The notes beneath the pieces were generated by a model. The model saw only the letters and a program-made list of their open reading frames with translations. It was not told the origin of the DNA and made no database searches. A stretch of DNA of 64,000 nucleotides from Gnetum montanum (lineage: Eukaryota > Streptophyta > Gnetopsida > Gnetales > Gnetaceae), in NCBI GenBank assembly GCA_015680685.1, contig MNCI01000135.1:213894-277893 (forward strand), written 5' to 3'. Numbering within the stretch: the first letter of the stretch is position 1; each line of letters opens with the position of its first letter. Positions 35,301-41,623 of this stretch are shown in pieces. Made by a program: the position numbers and the translations under genes.

Positions 35301-38300
35301 TCTCGGGGAGCCACCCCCTCCAAATCTGTTGCCAGCCTAACACCTGCGGGTACCTGGCCACCATCAATCGACACGATTCAAGGCCCAACCACCCCTGTGC
35401 CTGCATCTCACACGCGTGGTGGCAGAGTGTTTGTCAGGGCCTTGAATCATGCGCCCCTGGCTCCCAATGACGATATTTCGCATTCATAATGCAGATCCAT
35501 TGGGCCAGTTCCCCATGCAGGCATGTGAAACGGAGCAACAGGTGTTGTTGTCCTAGCATCAGCTCATCCTCAAACGATGAGATGCCCAACCCCCTTGCGT
35601 TACAGGGGCACGCGACCCGTTCCCAACTCACAAGGTGGATTTTGCACCCCCGCTCTGCCCCCCATCCAGATGAAACGCTTGATCTGCATGTTGATCTTGT
35701 TACTGATGGCATTCGGAGGGGTGGCAATTGCTGCCACAAACCATGTAATCACCGTGAGAATCCCCGCTGCCACAACCAATCGTCCCTTCCGAGTCAAGAA
35801 ACGATTTGCCCAGTGACCCATCCTCTGTTCAACCTTCTCCAACAATGTCCCCCAAGACATGCTCCGCCCCCACTGGAAGAGTGGGATACCTAGGTAGGTG
35901 TCCTTGATCGTTCCAGGCAAAATGTTCAGGACTTGCATGACCCGGTTTTTAATCTGTGAATCCACATTAATAAAATGTGCTGAGGACTTAGCGTTGTTAA
36001 TCTCCAGTCCCAACTCATCCACCAGCTGGGAAAGTGCGATGTTGATGCACTGTGCTTGTGGGACCCCCGCACGAATAAGCAACATTGTGTCATCCACATA
36101 GTGCTCGGCCCAACATTCCACCTCCGTAATGTCTAAGCCATCAGCCCCTGATGTTCTACAATAATGTTGCATTAGATCCATAGCGATAATGAACAACAGG
36201 GGTGAAAGTGGGTCCCCTTGCCGTAACCCCCTCCCAGGCGAGGAGAGACCCCACAGGTGCCCCCCCACGTCAAAGGAGAAACCAGTGGATGACTGCATGT
36301 GGATGCAAAGTTGGATAAAACCCTGGCCAAAACCCTTCTGTTGCATAATGGTAGCCAGGGCTTCTCAGCTAAGTGTGTCATACGCCTTGGTAATGTCAAG
36401 CTTGAGACAGAGCTTAGGGAAACCCGTAGTTCGAAGAGAATGGAACATCTCCTGCATGAGGAGAACCTGATCCTGCAGGGTTCGGCCTTGCACAAACCCA
36501 GTTTGGTTAACTCCCACCGGCTTGGGCATGAGTGGCGCAAGCCTATGCACAATCAATTTGGAGAAAACCCAAATCAAAATGTTGCAGACTCCGATAGGAT
36601 GAAAGTGTTCTGGGTGGTGTGCCTCTGTTTGCTTTGGGATGCACACAATTCGAGAGCAGTTGATCTTCCTTCGAACCTGCCTCTTGGCCATGATAAGGTT
36701 GAAGGCGTCCAGGATATTGGGTCCCACAATATCCATGAAGGTTCGAAAGAACTCAAGACTCCAGCCGTCTGGACCAGGCGCCTTCCCTCCTGGCATGCCG
36801 TTGATGGTGGCGACAAGTTCCTACCAAGAGAACAGGGTCAGCAACCGTGTGTTGTCTTCCTCATTTAGCACTTGCGCAATTTGGACTGAAATGGGTTTGG
36901 TGGGTTGCTTGGCCTAGATCCTCTCCTAGTATTGAGTTAGCTCCCTAGCGACGCTATGTGGTTCATCAATAATCCCCCTGTCCTGGGTGTGTAAACAACT
37001 TGGTTGGCCCCATCCTCGTGTCTTAGCGACGGCAAAGAAAAGTTTCATTTGCCTATCCCCTTCTCAGAGCCATCTGACCCGTGATCTTTGTTTCCAGTAT
37101 GTCTCCTCTTCTAAGTCAAGGCCTTGAAGTTGCTGCAGAATGTTATGCTCTTCTTCATGTAAGTCCTCCCCAGCCTCTTGTTTGGTCTGGATCTAAATAA
37201 GTTTATCCCGGAGCGCCCTGCAACCTGTCCTAAAAGAGAATTTGTCCTCCACTGGCAAGGCCCAGATGGCCCATTTCAGGCAAAGCAAACCATCCTTAAA
37301 GAAGTTCGTGGACACAATTTTAAGCTTTATATGTTTTCACATTTGTATTGCACCTTGGTTGCATACTGTGTTGAGAGATGTCAATCGTCATATTGACATT
37401 CTCTTTCTACCAGATCCTTGGGCCATTGATTGCATCATGTAATTTTCTTTGTTATACTTTATGTTAATTGATAGTTGTCTATGCTGGTCTATATTCAAGT
37501 TGAATTTATGATAATTGGTCAAGTGTTTGGAAAAGGGAAAAGAAAACTTTGCTCTTGCATTTTCAGCCAGCTTGTTGGGGGCTTCGAGTGATTAACTCTT
37601 GCTTCCTATGGATGGGTGTTACATTGTTGGTCATTGTTTGCTAGATTTTATTGGAGTTTGGTATCCATAGAAGTCAATGCATTGGATGTGCATGGTTCAT
37701 CTTGAACATGATGCAGCTCAGATGATGGTTTGTGGTTTGCCTTGGATCATAGTTCATAGTTTGTTTCTGGATCATAGTCAGCCCTTGATTTTGAATCACC
37801 TTGGTTTGTGGTTTGGTATTATACCAATTATGACATCTCATTCTCAGATGTCATGTTAGTTATCAAATACACTTCACATTTGACATTATTGCATACTGCT
37901 TATGACATGGAAAATGTAAAAGGAAATGAAAAAGTCCTTTACTAATGAAGAAATATGGAAATAATGAGTGTCTATCGGTCATGCTCTGAGGGTTCCTTGG
38001 GGTTGACGTTTTTCAACATCTATCCCTTAAAGGCAATCTAACATTGCCACCATAGTTAGGCCTATAGTTGGCTAGAAGGGATGTCCAAGTCCCTTCTTAT
38101 TACAATTCACTTAGCCATATCACTTACCTTTACCAGCTCTACAACTCCATGCTGATATGACTTCTGATTCCCAAATATAGCTACCTCAAGTCAAACCCCA
38201 AAGCTTATCTTAAGAAACATATTTGTTATTCTAATGTGCCCTTTTATTAAGGGTCTCATTACAATAATTACATCACTTGGTTATGAAATGACACCATCTT

Positions 38301-39442
38301 GGTTGCTGAACGGCACCATTTGGAAATGGGGTCATGACACTATAGCTGTAATAGTACACAACATGCAATAACTATCTGGGATTCAAATGCACGTATAAAT
38401 GAGGAAATCTTTTAAGTAGTAATGTATTATGCCTCGGTTGGTACCAAGATAGTTTTTATTTTATTTTATTATAATTGGTTATGACAAAAGCTTAGCGCTG
38501 GCAGCACAACCTATGGGATTCCAATGCATCTATGAATGAACAAATCTTTTAAGTATTTATGTAGCATGCCTTACTAGGTACTGACATAGCTTTTTATTAA
38601 AAAAAAACCAGAACTATTCACACAGCAGGCTAGATGTGAGACCACTATATATGCAGATACCTATATTAATTATTAATATAACCAACTCTGCTTATGATGG
38701 CAAGCTTCATCAAATGTTTTTGTTGATGTTACTTGTATCATTCTCTACTTCAGAAATTGATGGTATATCATTGAGCTAATCATAATAGCTAAAACTCACA
38801 GGTTTCAACAAAATTGAGCAGTCCAGCAGAAATATTATGGAAGTCATTCAGCCTTGTTTTCTTTGCAGTAAGTTTAGCCAACTTCTTAATTATTTTCTTC
38901 TTTCTATACAGTAATAGCTTATTCAACGGATTTAAAATTTTAAGTTTAATTAGGATGACGTTAGGATAATGATGAACAATAGATTTAAAATTTTGTTTTA
39001 TAATTGTAAGACGTATATTTCTCTTTAACCTTTGATTTCGTGTGTGCAGGAATGGGGGGATCGTTCCATGCTAGCTACCATTGCTTTGGGGGCTGCACAG
39101 GTAAGAAACTCTTATTTTCCTGTTAATTCTTAACTTCCTTATTTTCCTCTATTGATTTTCGTGATTTTAACATGTTAACGTTATGAAAGTCTCCATGGGG
39201 TGTGGCAACTGGAGCAATCGGTGGACATCTAGTTGCAACATCACTTGCAGTTTTGGGTGGAAGCTTTCTTGCTCGCTATATCTCAGAAAAAGTGGTGCGT
39301 AATTTTATTTTTAGCGTGCCTTGCTTTGTGTTCGAATGCTTCGATTCCTAACATGCTAATGTTAAACAACTCTCAGGTTGGATACGTTGGTGGCATTCTA
39401 TTCATGGCATTTGCAGTGGCAACACTATTTGGAGCATATTGA
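8207..39442 (+). CDS. GDT1/PAM71-like (UPF0016) transporter, 3' part, six exons
   Basis: Seen: six exons (8207-8303, 9658-9818, 38802-38867, 39050-39100, 39190-39294, 39377-39442) join in frame to about 181 codons ending in TGA. The protein has alternating hydrophobic segments, an acidic loop (ELGELVEAEELVKAK), then the family signature EWGDRS and a glycine-rich membrane C-terminus ending ATLFGAY. Known: UPF0016/GDT1 proteins are Mn2+/Ca2+ transporters with two E-x-G-D-[KR]-[ST] motifs; the loop and flanking helices resemble the plastid members (PAM71/CMT1) that move Mn2+ across thylakoid or envelope membranes. The first motif and transit peptide would lie on exons left of position 1, so a further intron of more than 8 kb is implied. 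Frame and splice sites are intact, so I infer a functional gene. Which plastid paralogue it is cannot be decided from this part. Confidence 0.93.
8304..9657 (+). other. Intron between exons A and B
   Basis: A 1,354-bp AT-rich intron with GT/AG ends. It contains a 35-bp near-exact tandem duplication (9272-9306 and 9307-9340, sharing GAAAAGGAGGTTTATTATTA) and homopolymer T runs at 9070-9125. No element is recognised. Confidence 0.75.
9658..9818 (+). CDS. GDT1-like gene, exon B
   Basis: The 161-nt exon follows acceptor gggcag and precedes donor gtattt. It encodes LPIGKYAAVALLIVFGLKSI, a transmembrane helix, then the acidic stromal or cytosolic loop rich in Glu (ELGELVEAEELVKAK). It ends on a complete Lys codon, so the next intron is phase 0. 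The reading frame runs on past the donor for about 20 codons, which is intron sequence. Confidence 0.93.
11900..13375 (+). mobile_element. LINE 3' end with coiled-coil coding region (LINE-3)
   Basis: From 12230 one + frame, with scattered stops, reads MASADEQFLLA, ELQAKYEEQLCRMVAEHGD, EEKHAKLEAMLLKRT and DLLREE..QQKLHEEEEEEK: a long charged coiled coil. It is followed by YVIMDIRRNVTWIALRYYIQ and a G/T-rich untranslated region that ends TTGTACATACTTTCTCAG..CCATTTTCCAAAAAAG at about 13370. That end resembles the 3' end of LINE-1 (TTGTACATTTG..CATTTTCCAGAAAAA on the - strand at 16213-16290), and LINE-1 also codes a coiled coil there. I infer a 5'-truncated copy of the same LINE group; the upstream boundary is approximate. 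Confidence 0.55.
13588..13600 (+). promoter_or_regulatory. Primer-binding site of the caulimovirid
   Basis: TGGTATCAGAGCC is the initiator Met-tRNA site used to start minus-strand DNA synthesis in Caulimoviridae, placed about 150 bp before the movement-protein frame. An AATAAA signal at 13503-13508 lies just upstream, as in the viral intergenic region. A copia or gypsy origin is possible for the site alone, but no LTR abuts it. Confidence 0.75.
13747..14376 (+). pseudogene. Caulimovirid 30K-superfamily movement protein, broken at the C-end
   Basis: A 209-residue frame. Residues about 98-175 (YIYFTEVSIVILPHF.., ITLLDRRLKKYK.., IITLPNITMSLNDANILKSL) carry the 30K-family pattern: beta strands, a conserved LxD-like segment and the SL-D-N-L helix. 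Known role: tubule formation at plasmodesmata for cell-to-cell spread. Residues 188-200 hold a 7-residue duplication (EIGSVNMEIGSVN; 21-bp tandem repeat at about 14302-14343). The frame ends early; the matching continuation (QVIQAGTFNVKCGIFVDLEG) lies in another frame from about 14378 to 14540, so a frameshift separates them. Confidence 0.78.
14982..16212 (+). pseudogene. Caulimovirid coat-protein region with CCHC finger, broken
   Basis: 15314-15814 is open and reads TIQKIGGLINTYVVLH.., IIFGFTGIPRFWWETLP.., FVNALIKAFLV: the G-x-x-x-x-WW-type capsid pattern of Caulimoviridae. Beyond two frame breaks, 16170-16212 codes CFICCQNHYAHKCL, a nucleic-acid-binding zinc knuckle with spacing C-x2-C-x3-H-x4-C, one residue short between the second Cys and His. 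The LINE insertion at 16212/16213 cuts the coding right after this knuckle; the next residues (NCKNNKKVNF) are found at 28729. 14377-15313 is a broken linker in three frames. Confidence 0.7.
16197..16212 (+). repeat. Target-site duplication of LINE-1, left copy
   Basis: TGCTCATAAATGTCTT is repeated exactly at 28713-28728. It encodes the AHKCL part of the caulimovirid zinc finger, so the viral reading continues when the insert is removed with one copy. A 16-bp exact duplication is typical of target-primed reverse transcription. Confidence 0.88.
16690..16849 (-). pseudogene. LINE-1 coiled-coil tail (continues 23424-23560)
   Basis: Joining across the T1 insertion, one - strand frame reads EEGELVPGWCADGGVLPDEC, then AVEQVRLEKDVLWKQQWEDM, QEARQEVLQDLQWMETTFAE and LIEANQLEIGAWAQHH, with two stops. 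Heptad-like spacing of hydrophobic residues and many Glu/Gln/Lys suggest a coiled coil. The frame crosses the insertion cleanly, which supports the insertion model. 16213-16690 holds the 3' untranslated region. Confidence 0.5.
17341..17341. other. Single N between duplicated 47-bp sequence
   Basis: The 47 bases before N (GTAGTGGAGAGCGTAGTCAT.. to GTTGTGAAG) repeat directly after it. The other LTR has only one copy here. This looks like two contig ends that overlap but were joined with a one-base gap, so it is not a biological repeat. Confidence 0.8.
17901..18328 (+). repeat. 214-bp tandem duplication in T1 3' LTR
   Basis: Unit 1 starts ATTGGGCCTTCATGCTAACT at 17901 and unit 2 at 18115, with about one mismatch over the length. 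It is absent from the 5' LTR, so it arose after insertion, or is an assembly effect; the near identity favours a recent origin. Confidence 0.8.
18375..18390 (-). promoter_or_regulatory. Polypurine tract of T1
   Basis: On the - strand AATGAGGGGCCAA directly precedes the 3' LTR start TGAAACACC. The position and purine run fit the plus-strand primer for reverse transcription. Confidence 0.7.
18468..18655 (+). repeat. ~32-38-bp tandem repeat, about six copies
   Basis: Units of the form AGTTTAAGGCCATGGCAGGC plus CACAACTTTGCC recur about six times with small changes, next to the 3' LTR of T1. Tandem repeats at this place (between the last gene and the polypurine tract) are known in Tat/Ogre-type gypsy elements. 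Confidence 0.8.
18971..19500 (-). pseudogene. T1 gypsy protease, C-terminal half
   Basis: The open frame has KGTITIVFVVWDEF..AEFIV, FNLILGRPWLAQLRAVSSPI and HQEIHLLYEAGEVIIHGD, the flap-to-C-end part of Tat-type retropepsins. The catalytic D-[ST]-G segment should lie just upstream (19500-19600), where VHVDDKATTT is read in another frame in place of an intact site. Between 19600 and 20490 gag/protease linker frames are broken. No polymerase follows; the polypurine tract and LTR come within 600 bp. Confidence 0.75.
20491..21579 (-). pseudogene. T1 gag, with capsid core deleted
   Basis: Begins MKINPHMSSEQPSTSISSTL at 21579; YTALNNEQYNFICAKTQASL and EYVPSSINFILLMEPYHWIL follow. After a frame break a Pro/Gln/Thr-rich part leads directly from RSWTTQPAPNEPPIP to FRLDQFYHYHQLFGHNTDFC RAL and LQRMIDSGELV, the gag C-terminal zinc-knuckle-like segment (first Cys changed to Tyr or His). 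T2 has about 500 bp of capsid core between these points (from 63465), so T1 lost its capsid core. Confidence 0.72.
21996..22012 (-). promoter_or_regulatory. Primer-binding region of T1 (mutated)
   Basis: On the - strand TAGCACTAGAAGGAGGG follows the 5' LTR end after a few bases. The related copy T2 has TGGCGCTAGAAGGAGGG at 61939-61955, so T1 carries G-to-A type changes. The matching tRNA cannot be named with certainty from memory. Confidence 0.6.
22018..23423 (-). repeat. 5' LTR of T1 (1,406 bp)
   Basis: On the - strand it starts TGAAACATCGCC and ends AATTGCCACA, with intact TG..CA. It aligns with 16850-18374 throughout at moderate divergence, meaning an old insertion. TATA-like TATAAATAC lies near 22690-22700. 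Inverted GACTACGCT..AGCRTAGTC pairs recur at 22930-23240. Confidence 0.88.
23833..24164 (-). pseudogene. LINE-1 ORF2 extra C-terminal domain, possibly 'putative plant transposon protein' type
   Basis: After the zinc-binding module one frame with a single stop reads PELWALVEQRGWVDLLKCLE, STQQFYDN, MQYKGRTIEVSMQALAATLG, VAAEGEIVV and VEFFCGAIPRTANGHIRKFG. The layout (W, Q-F-Y, x-G-R-x-[IV]-x-V, L-G, E-G-E, FFxGxIPRT) is shared with LINE-2 at 34640-34953. It reminds me of the plant domain annotated as putative plant transposon protein (PF20167-like), found in many plant transposon-derived proteins; I could not test that. Function unknown. Confidence 0.55.
24230..24560 (-). pseudogene. LINE-1 ORF2 zinc-binding (zf-RVT) module
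   Basis: Contains LPVRATLRERGLQVGDVCPL, then CHAEPETLHHFIFGCGFSRA, the C-x2-C..H-x3-4-C pattern placed after reverse transcriptase in plant L1-type elements. The next segment MLxVLRKCRNSVIF is the usual W-K-x-R-N region. In most plant LINEs ORF2 ends shortly after this; here coding-like sequence continues (next entry). Confidence 0.82.
24834..26497 (-). pseudogene. LINE-1 ORF2 reverse transcriptase, broken
   Basis: The segment LDKEEESYWH leads to KAPGLNGWPIKFFREY, INCSRVVLLPKV, RHFQPIKVCNTLLRVFSKML, LKLDITKAYDTVCW (motif A, catalytic Asp) and HYVNDMM at motif C, where the usual [FY]xDD reads YVND. Motif E and thumb sequence follow (IGYFLFQKGKMMLATTILM). The loss of one catalytic Asp plus frame breaks at 25430, 25625 and 25870 make it inactive. 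Confidence 0.84.
26490..27267 (-). pseudogene. LINE-1 ORF2 endonuclease domain, broken
   Basis: ORF2 starts at the Met at 27267 (MKILSWTCQGQGTPYKRNTL), and FLQETK follows with the catalytic Glu. At 26624-26929 come MARWMLLGDFNQRL (GDFN motif), LVDLETLGCQYTW, SRIDWIWVSD and SDHQSIL with the catalytic SDH. This is an apurinic-type (exonuclease-endonuclease-phosphatase) nicking domain that starts target-primed reverse transcription. Frame breaks occur at 26930-27100. Confidence 0.8.
27856..28698 (-). pseudogene. LINE-1 ORF1, DUF4283-like nucleic-acid-binding protein, broken
   Basis: A Gly/Ala-rich N-terminus (MVVGARANVGAGENVG) leads into a DUF4283-type RNA-binding fold: IMWLRVGHPSKETIQVLEQS, LLFSFQMMEE, GGPWFYGAQGLALAPWKPRV, VWIQLMDLPLEY and a last strand ARFYIWRSL. 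Known: plant L1-type ORF1 proteins bind element RNA. Internal stops replace Trp and other codons. The element's 5' end coincides with the ORF1 start, so a 5' untranslated region is missing or very short and slight 5' truncation is possible. Confidence 0.72.
28713..28728 (+). repeat. Target-site duplication of LINE-1, right copy
   Basis: Exact 16-bp copy of 16197-16212. To its left is the LINE 5' end (start of ORF1), to its right the caulimovirid coding resumes with codons for NCKNNKK. Confidence 0.88.
28729..29810 (+). pseudogene. Caulimovirid continuation: capsid tail and aspartic protease, broken
   Basis: Resumes directly after the second copy of the 16-bp target duplication. 28745-29300 codes an acidic, then coiled-coil-rich tail (EEFEVVAEKF-like heptads, IQKQIDQQNDLLDQLRHRL) in two frames. 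29410-29800 codes the retropepsin: IDVLIDSRAETSLARF, where the catalytic D-S-G reads D-S-R, and EYDMLIGTNSLDLIGPYSI with the flap-side and dimer segments. Known role: polyprotein cleavage before reverse transcription. The Gly-to-Arg change and stops make it inactive. Nothing like reverse transcriptase follows. Confidence 0.74.
29811..30739. other. No gene recognised
   Basis: About 930 bp between the caulimovirid protease and gypsy fragment C. A short phrase like TGRTRTGGTAGAGCYAA recurs three times (29793, 29946, 30020), hinting at a repeat, but no known family is recognised. Confidence 0.5.
30740..33060 (-). mobile_element. Gypsy fragment C: decayed gag and protease
   Basis: On the - strand, gag runs from about 33050: TNNDPQLHM.AFDNACYMQG, then LFPHAFIE.EETWYKSLPY, which parallel the gag of elements A and B (NPQHHLQAFHDACALQ.., LFPRTLIDEAKSWYRS). 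Near 32640-32740 an NHDFSQ-like segment follows. The protease shows LCDSNLGVNIISLQQYLDWG (31200-31280; catalytic D-S-G changed to D-S-N) and FLVIMGRA.LSAIDVML near 31000. LTRs were not found. Same lineage as A and B, older. Confidence 0.68.
33143..33282 (+). repeat. 70-bp tandem duplication in element D LTR
   Basis: Two units starting GGTGCGATGCATGTGAGGGG (33143) and GGTGCGACGCATGTGAGGGG (33213), about 85% alike by eye. Likely a U3 promoter-region duplication. Confidence 0.7.
33640..34545 (+). pseudogene. Element D gag, with coiled coil
   Basis: Start Met at 33640 (MFVMEDLAKHVAVLETLIGA), five bases after the primer site. An N-terminal coiled coil (HREINELQQNNDVV, VGEIESVKVCLSSLEDDLAL) is followed by the gag core: LEPKQFEGSRNAKELKNFLW, WEALRKELKDQFLPLNVAWV, LRKYVKGFSSLILDIKNMSN, EDKLFNFLSGLQ. 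Stops at 34138 and 34390, where Trp or Gly is expected, break it. The basic tail ends KKGGKQYPPKK. The N at 33787 sits in a duplicated stretch and inflates the coiled coil. This gag type is common in plant gypsy elements. Confidence 0.8.
33787..33787. other. Single N between duplicated ~51-bp sequence
   Basis: About 51 bp (GTTYTGCACCATAGGGAGAT.. to GATGTTGTGC) occur directly before and after the N with one mismatch, so HREINELQQNNDVV is read twice. As at 17341, this looks like an unmerged contig overlap. Confidence 0.78.
34640..34953 (-). pseudogene. LINE-2 extra C-terminal domain, homologous to LINE-1 23833-24164
   Basis: One frame with two stops reads FKPDYAAFQVEEELWQMVEQ, NPDLADDAFFSNWHNDRTYF, RGREVTVMESSIVKCLGSQA, AGEVILSS and AEIFFDGLVPRTQSKQVPRS. 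Against LINE-1 the shared residues are ELW-x-x-VEQ-x-G, the FF/FY-x-N, Y-x-GR, S-x(5-6)-LG, A-x-GE and FF-x-G-x-[IV]-PRT. The two LINEs are diverged at DNA level, so keeping this pattern suggests a real coding domain. Role unknown. Confidence 0.55.
34936..35406 (-). pseudogene. LINE-2 ORF2 zinc-binding module
   Basis: Reads WQQIWRGWLPEKIKMFLWLL, LLNKRGLNVNDTCPLCGAVP and TVRHFISDCVDMHATWH, the zf-RVT pattern C-x2-C..H-x3-C, then LWVAWKTRNCTVF, the W-K-x-R-N region. The frame ends at a TGA at 34936; shifting one frame near 34953 continues into the extra domain. Confidence 0.85.
35434..36796 (-). pseudogene. LINE-2 ORF2 reverse transcriptase, few disruptions
   Basis: Reads KAPGPDGWSLEFFRTFMD, INCSRIVCIPKQ, EHFHPIGVCNILIWVFSKLI, LKLDITKAYDTLS (motif A), then one stop (TGA at 36363, where Trp is expected), RGLRQGDPLSPLLFIIAMDL (motif B) and AEHYVDDTMLLI (motif C, catalytic YVDD intact). 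Motif E and thumb follow (WANRFLTRKGRLVVAAGIL). A frameshift near 35620-35640 leads into 35434-35739. Known role: target-primed reverse transcription of the element RNA. Confidence 0.86.
37316..38801. other. Intron end, nothing recognised
   Basis: About 1.5 kb of AT-rich sequence between LINE-2 and exon C. GTTTGTGGTTTG-type phrases recur at 37730-37815 (three loose copies). A T-rich stretch and acceptor CACAG at 38797-38801 close the intron. Confidence 0.6.
38802..39442 (+). CDS. GDT1-like gene, last four exons (C-F)
   Basis: Exon C (38802-38867) encodes STKLSSPAEILWKSFSLVFFA. Exon D (39050-39100) encodes EWGDRSMLATIALGAAQ and holds the catalytic-type E-x-G-D-R-S motif. Exon E (39190-39294) encodes SPWGVATGAIGGHLVATSLA and the following helix ending ISEKV. 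Exon F (39377-39442) encodes VGYVGGILFMAFAVATLFGAY and the TGA stop. All four exons have lengths divisible by three and phase-0 boundaries, with GT donors and AG acceptors. The three small introns (182, 89 and 82 bp) contrast sharply with the 29-kb intron before exon C. Confidence 0.94.
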
Positions 39443-39756
39443 TATTTATGATCTTTAACATCATGTACATTTCCAAACATGCATCATCGGGCACATGATT
39501 TGTATCATTAATGAGGTCCTGATGAGCTTTCCTGGCTGACGTGACTAAGGAAATAAGAAATTTTTAATCGTGTCAACAAAAATAATTGCGTTGTTTTACA
39601 ATTAGATATCAAATTAACCTAGCCGTATTGGCGGTAGCTGTTAAGCTTCTATTTGGTTTTCCCTTCATTGACTTCTTCTAAAAGAAGTTTTATTCTTTTA
39701 TCCATATGCTTATAGTGGTAATTACGGTAGTTTTCCCTATAATAGTGACTTGTAAC
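39443..39756 (+). other. 3' flank of the GDT1-like gene
   Basis: AT-rich sequence after the stop codon, likely the 3' untranslated region. AATAAGAAATTTTTAATCG at 39553 holds an AATAAG near-upstream element that could serve polyadenylation; the exact site cannot be seen. Confidence 0.4.
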
Positions 39757-39905
39757 AAAAAGGTGTTAACTTAGTGGTATTGGTCTTGGCTTGGTAACCT
39801 CAAAGTCATAATTTCAATTTTACTATGTAGCACCAAGTTATAAATGTCTATGAATTTTGGGGTGTATCTATGTTTCAATTATTTGGGGTTTCAACACTTA
39901 AGTTA
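39757..39905 (+). mobile_element. SINE, + strand, same family as 7390-7552
   Basis: The head GTGTTAACTTAGTGGTA matches an A box; a degenerate B box (CATAATTTCAATTTT) follows, then the body with ATTTTGGGGTGTATCTATGT, shared with the - strand copy at 7390-7552. It lies about 300 bp after the stop codon of the host gene. Confidence 0.6.
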
Positions 39906-40574
39906 TTTTTTCGTGGGCCTTCCCCTATAAGTACCCACAACAAGGTAGAGATTATTAAGTGACCTAGAATATGGTGACGACAAAAGCATGTCTACAAAGG
40001 AGATATGAGCCAACTACACACATCTACAACTACATCCTCAAGCAACAATGAAATGCTATCGTGAATGCAAGATGTTAGCGGAATGATCGATCGAGCATAA
40101 GAGGGGCTAGGGCCTATGCTTGAAACCCAAACAACCAAAGGGAGTTTTTTCAGACTTCTAGAAAGGACTTTACACTCTTGCTATGCAGATGGCCAGATTG
40201 TAGGCTTGCTTACAGAAAAGGTAGTAGCTTGCAGCTCGAGATTGTTTTGATCCATTGCAAGGCACAAGTTGCTAGTATTTCAAGCTCATGCTATAAGTAT
40301 CCTCAAATGAACTAACCAATGGATGAGGAGATTGCTAAGCATAACATTTTTAAGGCTTTTAACTGAGAGTCCAATTAGAACTTTATGCAGCAGTTCAAAC
40401 TCAAACACATTTTTAACAATTTTTATCCTCAAGATACTTAAATTAGAACTTTATAAACAAGTATTGCTTACGAGAACATATAACTTGGACTTACCAAATC
40501 AAGAGTCTTACTAAATCTATTAGAATTTTATAATTTAGTATTGCCTAAACCCAAATCAGGAGTCTTCCCACTAA

Positions 40575-40665
40575 CAAAAAAGTGTTAGCTTAATGGTAAG
40601 ACTTTTGATTTAAGTTACAAAGTTCTAATTGGATTATGTATCTTGGGGTTTTGCTAGATCAACTC
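40575..40665 (+). mobile_element. SINE-like head, partial
   Basis: AAAAAAGTGTTAGCTTAATGGTAAGAC resembles the A-box region of the copy at 39757, and TATCTTGGGGTTTTGC parallels its body, but the B box is unclear. Probably a truncated relative. Confidence 0.4.
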
Positions 40666-41623
40666 ATTGCTAGGTGACATAAAACATGACTCCATGATAG
40701 TAAATAAAAACCTATAGCTTCATTTCTTGAGGGAATATTGTTAGGTGAACCACTTGTTAAGACACATGTTTCTACCTTCTTTTGGTAAATTGTAATTTCA
40801 ATTCTTGAGACTTCATTGTTCTTTCATAGCATGGTTTATCTAAATACATTATATGTACTACCTCATTCATCGAGGGTATACTAAATATAACAATCAACTT
40901 GTTTAATCTAAGCACATACATAAATAAACCTTAAAAATTGCAACCCATTAGGCAGCAATGATTTACAACATCTTAAGCATGGACCTTAATGTTTTGATGA
41001 ATTTCAAGATGATCACTTCAAAATTCAGTATATTTCCTTTTGCAAATTTTCTTTTCTCAATCACATAATACTTTTTGGGTGATATTATAATAGAATATAC
41101 TTCATTACCTAGGATAGTAAAAATAATAATCAACATATTTAATCTAAGCACATGCATAAGTAAACCTTAAAAATTGCAACCAACTGAATCACAAGTTGAA
41201 TGAGTTTAGAACACCATTGATGCATGGAACTTTGACATGACAATGTGAGATGTTTAACTTATGGATAAGTGAAACCTGAAAATTAAAATCTACTCCTTCA
41301 CATGTCCATGAGTTTGAACACATTAACCTATAGACATCTAGTGTTGCAACATTGATTTAGAACATCTTAAGCATGGACTTTAATGTTCTATTGAATTCTA
41401 ATGTGATCATTCCAAGATTTGATCCATTTCCTTTTGTAACTACACTTTTATCAATCACATATACAAATCATTTTTTAAAAACTACTAAAAGTAAAGAGCT
41501 TTAGGATGGTATCCAATAGATGCTCTAGTTTTGTGTTCCTAAATGATTGAGAGTTTAAATCATGATTCCATTGGTTGAGTTACATTATTAACAATGGTAA
41601 TATTAATTATGCTTATGTGAAGG
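40666..41623. other. No gene recognised; internal repeat
   Basis: Two related ~200-bp stretches (about 40890-41000 and 41125-41390) share TTTAATCTAAGCACATRCAT, AAACCTTAAAAATTGCAACC and AACATCTTAAGCATGGACTT. This indicates a locally duplicated sequence of unknown type. Confidence 0.5.

Larger units (their letters stand above)
34560..37315 (-). mobile_element. LINE-2: 5'-truncated LINE with reverse transcriptase and extra C-terminal domain
   Basis: On the - strand it begins in the spacer between endonuclease and reverse transcriptase (FFKDGLLCLKWAIWALPVED near 37310) and runs through reverse transcriptase, the zinc-binding module and the same extra C-terminal domain as LINE-1, to about 34560. 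The 5' truncation is typical of LINEs. Coding is better kept than in LINE-1 (few stops, intact YVDD), so it is younger. No clear A tail or target duplication was seen; its 3' side abuts element D gag directly. Confidence 0.8.
9819..38801 (+). other. Giant 28,983-bp intron of the GDT1-like gene
   Basis: The donor gtattt at 9819 and the acceptor cacag ending at 38801 bound an intron of nearly 29 kb between two short, well-conserved exons. It is filled by LINEs, gypsy elements and a caulimovirid relic on both strands. Such introns are typical of conifer genes, which is the main hint to the host group. From 9819 to about 11900 no coding element is recognised; 10540-11500 has LTR-like traits, including a TATA-like stretch near 10835 and a CCCCCATGACT motif at 11284 that recurs in gypsy elements A and B. 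Confidence 0.9.
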
